DNA of 9,291 bases, taken from NCBI GenBank assembly GCA_009704345.1, contig WLEH01000022.1, positions 1-9,291 on the forward strand, in the 5' to 3' direction. The translations under genes were made by a program, and so were the position numbers. The notes beneath the pieces were generated by a model. That model had not been told where the DNA came from. It saw only the letters and a program-made list of their open reading frames with translations, and searched no databases. This DNA is from Actinomycetota bacterium. Its GTDB lineage: Bacteria; Actinomycetota; Actinomycetes; S36-B12; UBA5976. Positions 7,050 through 9,291 of the stretch are shown one piece after another; within the stretch, counting starts at the first letter, position 1; the number at the start of each line of letters is the position of its first letter.

Positions 7050-7075
7050 AAACATTTGTTCGGATTGGGTATGGT
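7047..7075 (+). promoter_or_regulatory. Promoter of lexA
   Basis: TTGAAA (7047-7052) and TATGGT (7070-7075) are separated by exactly 17 bp, a good vegetative promoter. The predicted start near 7082 would leave a leader of about 22 bases before the ATG at 7104. This excludes the upstream ATG at 6990 as the translation start from this promoter. Confidence 0.75.
7049..7062. promoter_or_regulatory. SOS box 3 (imperfect LexA operator in lexA promoter spacer)
   Basis: GAAAC-ATTT-GTTCG has a perfect right half-site and two mismatches in the left half. Its centre is 13 bp from that of box 2, and it lies between the lexA -35 and -10 hexamers. It could be a weaker second operator filled together with box 2. 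On sequence alone it is less certain than boxes 1 and 2. Confidence 0.5.
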
Positions 7076-7103
7076 TCGTTCAGTTGTCGGAGAAAGGGCC
7101 ACT

Positions 7104-7760
7104 ATGACCGAGCATGATGCCGAGCTTTTGGAGTTTCCAGACCAGGGGTCAGGTGACCTAACCAATCGGCAGCAGTTGATTTTGCAGATGATTGCCGAAA
7201 CCACCGCAGAGCGCGGCTTCCCACCAACAGTGCGTGAGATCGCCGAAGCAGTTGGGTTGCGCTCACCTGCCTCAGTTACCCACCAACTTCAGGTGCTAGA
7301 ACGCAAAGGCTATATCCGCAGAGACCCAAACAGCCCGCGAGCAATGGAGATTTTGCATACTGGCGTTGAGCCAGCTGAGAGCGCAAAGCCGGTTTATGTT
7401 CCGATGCTGGGCCAAATCGCAGCAGGTGGGCCAATCTTGGCTGAGGAATCTGTTGAGATGGTGCTACCGCTGCCGGCCGAATTAGTCGGATCTGGCGAGA
7501 ACTTCATGCTTCGGGTTAAAGGTGATTCCATGATTGATGCTGCCATCTGCGATGGCGACTGGGTTGTTATTCGGAGCCAGAACACCGCCAATAATGGCGA
7601 CATTGTGGCGGCTTTGTTGGATGAAGAAGCAACCGTTAAAACCTTTAAGCGCGATAGCGACGGGGTGTGGCTGCTGCCGCAAAACCCAAACTACTCCCCA
7701 ATTGACGGCAACTTTGCTCGCATCATGGGCATCGTTGTCGCCGTGCTACGCAAACTATAG
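7104..7760 (+). CDS. lexA: SOS repressor LexA
   Basis: LexA represses DNA-damage genes and cleaves itself when activated RecA binds it. From the ATG at 7104 it is 218 residues. The N-terminal winged helix-turn-helix (about 18-85) contains LTNRQQLILQMIAE, GFPPTVREIAEAVGLRSPASV and HQLQVLERKGYIRRD. The cleavage site is Ala107-Gly108 (QIAAGGP), the catalytic serine is Ser142 (VKGDSMID) and the general-base lysine is Lys179 (ATVKTFKRD). The Gly-Ser and Ser-Lys spacings of 34 and 37 residues equal those in E. coli LexA, so it should be functional. An in-frame ATG at 6990 would add 38 residues, but it lies within SOS box 1 and upstream of the lexA promoter, so I reject it. GGAGAAAGG precedes the chosen start. 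Boxes 2 and 3 imply self-repression. No terminator with a T-run follows; 41 bases separate it from the zinc operon. Confidence 0.97.
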   Translation: MTEHDAELLEFPDQGSGDLTNRQQLILQMIAETTAERGFPPTVREIAEAVGLRSPASVTHQLQVLERKGYIRRDPNSPRAMEILHTGVEPAESAKPVYVPMLGQIAAGGPILAEESVEMVLPLPAELVGSGENFMLRVKGDSMIDAAICDGDWVVIRSQNTANNGDIVAALLDEEATVKTFKRDSDGVWLLPQNPNYSPIDGNFARIMGIVVAVLRKL

Positions 7761-7765
7761 GCAAC

Positions 7766-7794
7766 TTGACAATCATTCTCATTTAGGCGAGAAT
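7766..7794 (+). promoter_or_regulatory. Promoter of the zinc uptake operon, probably leaderless
   Basis: A perfect -35 TTGACA (7766-7771) is followed after 17 bp by GAGAAT (7789-7794), a 4-of-6 match to the -10 consensus. Transcription would begin about 7801-7802, at or one base from the ATG at 7802. This explains the lack of a well-placed Shine-Dalgarno sequence. Leaderless mRNAs are common in actinobacteria. Both promoter hexamers lie in Zur-type boxes. Confidence 0.65.
7767..7781. promoter_or_regulatory. Zur-type box 1 over the -35 region
   Basis: TGACAATCATTCTCA is a near-palindrome (arms match at 6 of 7) close to the actinobacterial Zur site TGAAAATGATTTTCA. It covers most of the -35 hexamer. 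Zinc-loaded Zur bound here should shut the znuA promoter. Confidence 0.75.
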
Positions 7795-7802
7795 GATTCT
7801 CA
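7788..7802. promoter_or_regulatory. Zur-type box 2 over the -10 and transcription start
   Basis: CGAGAATGATTCTCA is a near-palindrome (6 of 7 arm matches) sharing its right half ATTCTCA with box 1. The two centres (7774 and 7795) are 21 bp apart, two helical turns, so two Zur dimers could bind one face of the DNA. Parts of the boxes also form a 10-bp inverted repeat (7771-7780 with 7789-7798); with no T-run after it, I do not call it a terminator. Confidence 0.75.
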
Positions 7803-8764
7803 TGAAGAAATTACTTATTGTTTTATTGCTGCTTATTAGTGCCTGCTCCTCTACCACTGAATCCAGCAATGCGGAGCTACCAACCATAACCACTGGTGCA
7901 TTCCCAATCGCTTGGCTCAGCTCAGAACTATCTGCTGGTTGTGCCACAGTCAATGATCTGACGCCAGCGGGCGGTGATGTGCACGACTTAGAGCTCACCC
8001 CGAGTCAAACTGCATCAGTGGTAGATGCTGATCTGGTTATCACTGCAACTGGATTTCAATCTGCATTAGATGATGCTGTAGCCAATACATCTGCACCGGT
8101 TTTAGATTTAATGACGATCGTTAATCCAATTTCCGGCCATAGCCACGATCATGACCACGGACATAGTCATGAATCTGAATCAGGACATAGTCATGAATCT
8201 GAATCAGGACATAGTCATGAAATGGATGCCGATGGAAGCAAAAAGAGCGAGATTCTAGATCCACATTTCTGGTTGGATCCAAATCGAATGATTGTTGCCG
8301 CAGCAGCAATACGAGATGAACTTTCGAAATTAAGTGATGAGTGCCGCGATAATGCTCTAGAGAATTTTGCTAATTTGGAGGCTTCACTAATTCAGCTAGA
8401 CATGGATTATCAGAATGGCTTGAGACAATGCAGCAGTAATACGCTGGTAGTTAGTCATGAAGCTTTTGGCTATTTGGGTGATGTATATGAGTTGGAACAG
8501 ATTGCTGTTACAGGGCTAGACCCAGAGAGCGAACCCAGTGCAGCACGAATCACAGAAATCATCAACCTAGCGAAGGAACAAAAGGTCTCAGCTGTCTTTA
8601 CCGAATCGAGTGCAAATCCAGCTGTGGCTGACATCCTGGCCAATGAGCTTAAAGTGGGTGTGCTTCCGTTAAATCCAATTGAGTTAAAGCCAGCCAGTTT
8701 GGATTATTTAGGTGAAATGCAGGAGAATCTGCGTAACCTAATTAAAGGACTGGATTGCAAATAG
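7802..8764 (+). CDS. znuA: Zinc ABC transporter substrate-binding lipoprotein
   Basis: It captures zinc outside the membrane and hands it to an ABC importer (cluster A-I/SBP_bac_9 family). From the ATG at 7802 it has 320 residues. The signal peptide MKKLLIVLLLLISAC ends in a lipobox (ISAC), so Cys15 should be lipidated. Likely zinc ligands are His61 (GGDVHDLE), His155 (LDPHFWLDP) and His219 (VVSHEAFGY). Before His155 lies a histidine-rich loop (113-139, ten histidines), typical of zinc rather than manganese binders, partly built from a 24-bp DNA repeat. Later TESSANPAVADILANEL and YLGEMQENLRNLIKGL are family-typical. An ATG at 7793 would add three residues, but it overlaps the -10 hexamer and would not be in the mRNA if transcription starts near 7802. 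Zur-type boxes cover the promoter. The next gene, a ZnuC-like ATPase, overlaps its 3' end. Confidence 0.93.
   Translation: MKKLLIVLLLLISACSSTTESSNAELPTITTGAFPIAWLSSELSAGCATVNDLTPAGGDVHDLELTPSQTASVVDADLVITATGFQSALDDAVANTSAPVLDLMTIVNPISGHSHDHDHGHSHESESGHSHESESGHSHEMDADGSKKSEILDPHFWLDPNRMIVAAAAIRDELSKLSDECRDNALENFANLEASLIQLDMDYQNGLRQCSSNTLVVSHEAFGYLGDVYELEQIAVTGLDPESEPSAARITEIINLAKEQKVSAVFTESSANPAVADILANELKVGVLPLNPIELKPASLDYLGEMQENLRNLIKGLDCK
8159..8221 (+). repeat. 24-bp in-frame tandem repeat in the His-rich loop of znuA
   Basis: Two perfect 24-bp units (8159-8182 and 8183-8206) are followed by 15 bases of a third (8207-8221). Each encodes eight residues, GHSHESES. Because the unit is a multiple of three, gain or loss of copies would lengthen or shorten the zinc-binding loop without breaking the frame. 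Confidence 0.95.
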
Positions 8765-9291
8765 CAGAGAAACCATTAGTTACTGCCAAACAAATCTGCA
8801 TTGAGCGTAGTAACAAGTCAGTGCTGCATGAAGTATCACTGGAAATTGCTCATGGTGAGGTGGTAGCGCTGTTAGGCGCTAATGGATCTGGAAAATCAAC
8901 GCTACTGCAGGCCATTGTTGGATTGATACCGATCGCAAGCGGCGAAGTGGATCTTTGCGCCGGGCATGACGGTCAGAGCGGAATTGCATTAGTACCTCAA
9001 TTTGCGCCCGCGACTTCGCTTATCCCGCTAACCGTATTTGAATTGGTAAGTTCCGGGTTAACAAATAAGCGCAGTTGGTTTGGCCTAACTAGTTCCCAGC
9101 GCAATCAAGTGCATCAAGCTATTGCTCAAGTTGGCCTAAATGATAAAACAAATCGAAAGTACTCATCGTTATCAGGCGGCCAACTTCGACGCGCGCTAAT
9201 CGCTCGAGCATTAGTTGCGCAGGCTGATTTACTCCTGCTGGATGAGCCACTTACTGGATTAGACCGAGAGAGCGTGTCGGCAGTGGTGCAG
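8755..9291 (+). CDS. znuC: Zinc ABC transporter ATPase (3' end outside window)
   Basis: This is the ATP-binding subunit expected to drive zinc import with the ZnuA-like lipoprotein and a membrane subunit beyond the window. About 179 residues are visible. Walker A is GANGSGKST (41-49), the Q-loop glutamine is Gln82 (ALVPQ), the signature is LSGGQ (139-143) and Walker B is LLLLDEP (159-165), followed by LTGLD. All are intact, so it should be active. The only sensible start in the frame is TTG at 8755, preceded by AAAGGA with five bases between; no ATG lies near the beginning, and GTG at 8821 would cut off the first strands. The start overlaps the znuA 3' end by 10 bases, implying coupled translation. 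The znuC assignment rests on the neighbouring gene and the Zur-type boxes, since ATPases of zinc and manganese importers look alike. Confidence 0.88.
   Translation, partial: MQIAEKPLVTAKQICIERSNKSVLHEVSLEIAHGEVVALLGANGSGKSTLLQAIVGLIPIASGEVDLCAGHDGQSGIALVPQFAPATSLIPLTVFELVSSGLTNKRSWFGLTSSQRNQVHQAIAQVGLNDKTNRKYSSLSGGQLRRALIARALVAQADLLLLDEPLTGLDRESVSAVVQ

Noticed and set aside
7065..7078. Fourth SOS box ending in GTTCG at 7074-7078
   Set aside because: Only one half-site is present; the other half does not match CGAAC at any position.
6990..7103. N-terminal extension of LexA from the ATG at 6990
   Set aside because: It would overlap SOS box 1 and start upstream of the lexA promoter. The extra 38 residues do not resemble LexA, and the ATG at 7104 has a better ribosome site.
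7771..7798. 10-bp inverted repeat after lexA as a terminator
   Set aside because: No T-run follows on the plus strand, and the repeat is better explained by the two Zur-type boxes.

Overview
The window looks like chromosomal DNA of an actinobacterium (Actinomycetota) with a moderate G+C content, lower than in the classic soil genera. By eye the base composition is near half G+C, which would suit a low-GC, possibly aquatic lineage, but the genus cannot be fixed from this sequence. The actinobacterial signs are the nrdR-nrdJ pair (class II ribonucleotide reductase), the divergent LysM gene/lexA pair next to nrdR (the order known from Mycobacterium tuberculosis and Corynebacterium), CGAAC-N4-GTTCG type SOS boxes, and Zur-type boxes like those of Streptomyces and mycobacteria. 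Intergenic gaps are short.

Layout. (1) Positions 1-2527, minus strand: a two-gene ABC exporter operon with fused membrane and ATPase domains. The genes overlap by four bases. The upstream subunit has a decayed ATP site (no Walker A lysine, no H-loop histidine) but intact signature and Walker B motifs, so the pair is probably a heterodimer with asymmetric ATP sites. The second subunit runs off the left edge. (2) Positions 2615-6028, minus strand: nrdR then nrdJ, closed by a strong hairpin terminator. Upstream of nrdR lie two NrdR boxes 31 bp apart and a perfect DnaA box, so deoxyribonucleotide synthesis here appears autoregulated by NrdR and possibly tied to DnaA. (3) Positions 6229-6684, plus strand: a small ASCH-domain protein lying between nrdR and the LysM gene and overlapping the latter tail to tail. 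(4) Positions 6646-7760: the SOS module. A membrane-anchored LysM protein (division-inhibitor type) and LexA are divergently transcribed from a region with three SOS boxes that cover recognisable promoters on both strands. (5) Positions 7766-9291, plus strand: a zinc uptake operon, with a ZnuA-like lipoprotein carrying a histidine-rich loop, then a ZnuC-like ATPase cut by the right edge. Its promoter is covered by two Zur-type boxes and seems to start transcription at or next to the start codon (leaderless mRNA).

The common theme of the middle is DNA supply and repair: NrdR/NrdJ set dNTP levels, LexA senses DNA damage, and the LysM protein probably delays division while damage persists. The zinc operon is separate in function, although NrdR is a zinc-ribbon protein and NrdJ ends in a cysteine cluster. 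I see no mobile element, CRISPR array, tRNA or rRNA. No wholly new system is evident. The points most worth a second look are the regulatory layouts (nrdR, lexA, znuA), the decayed ABC ATP site and the intruding ASCH gene.
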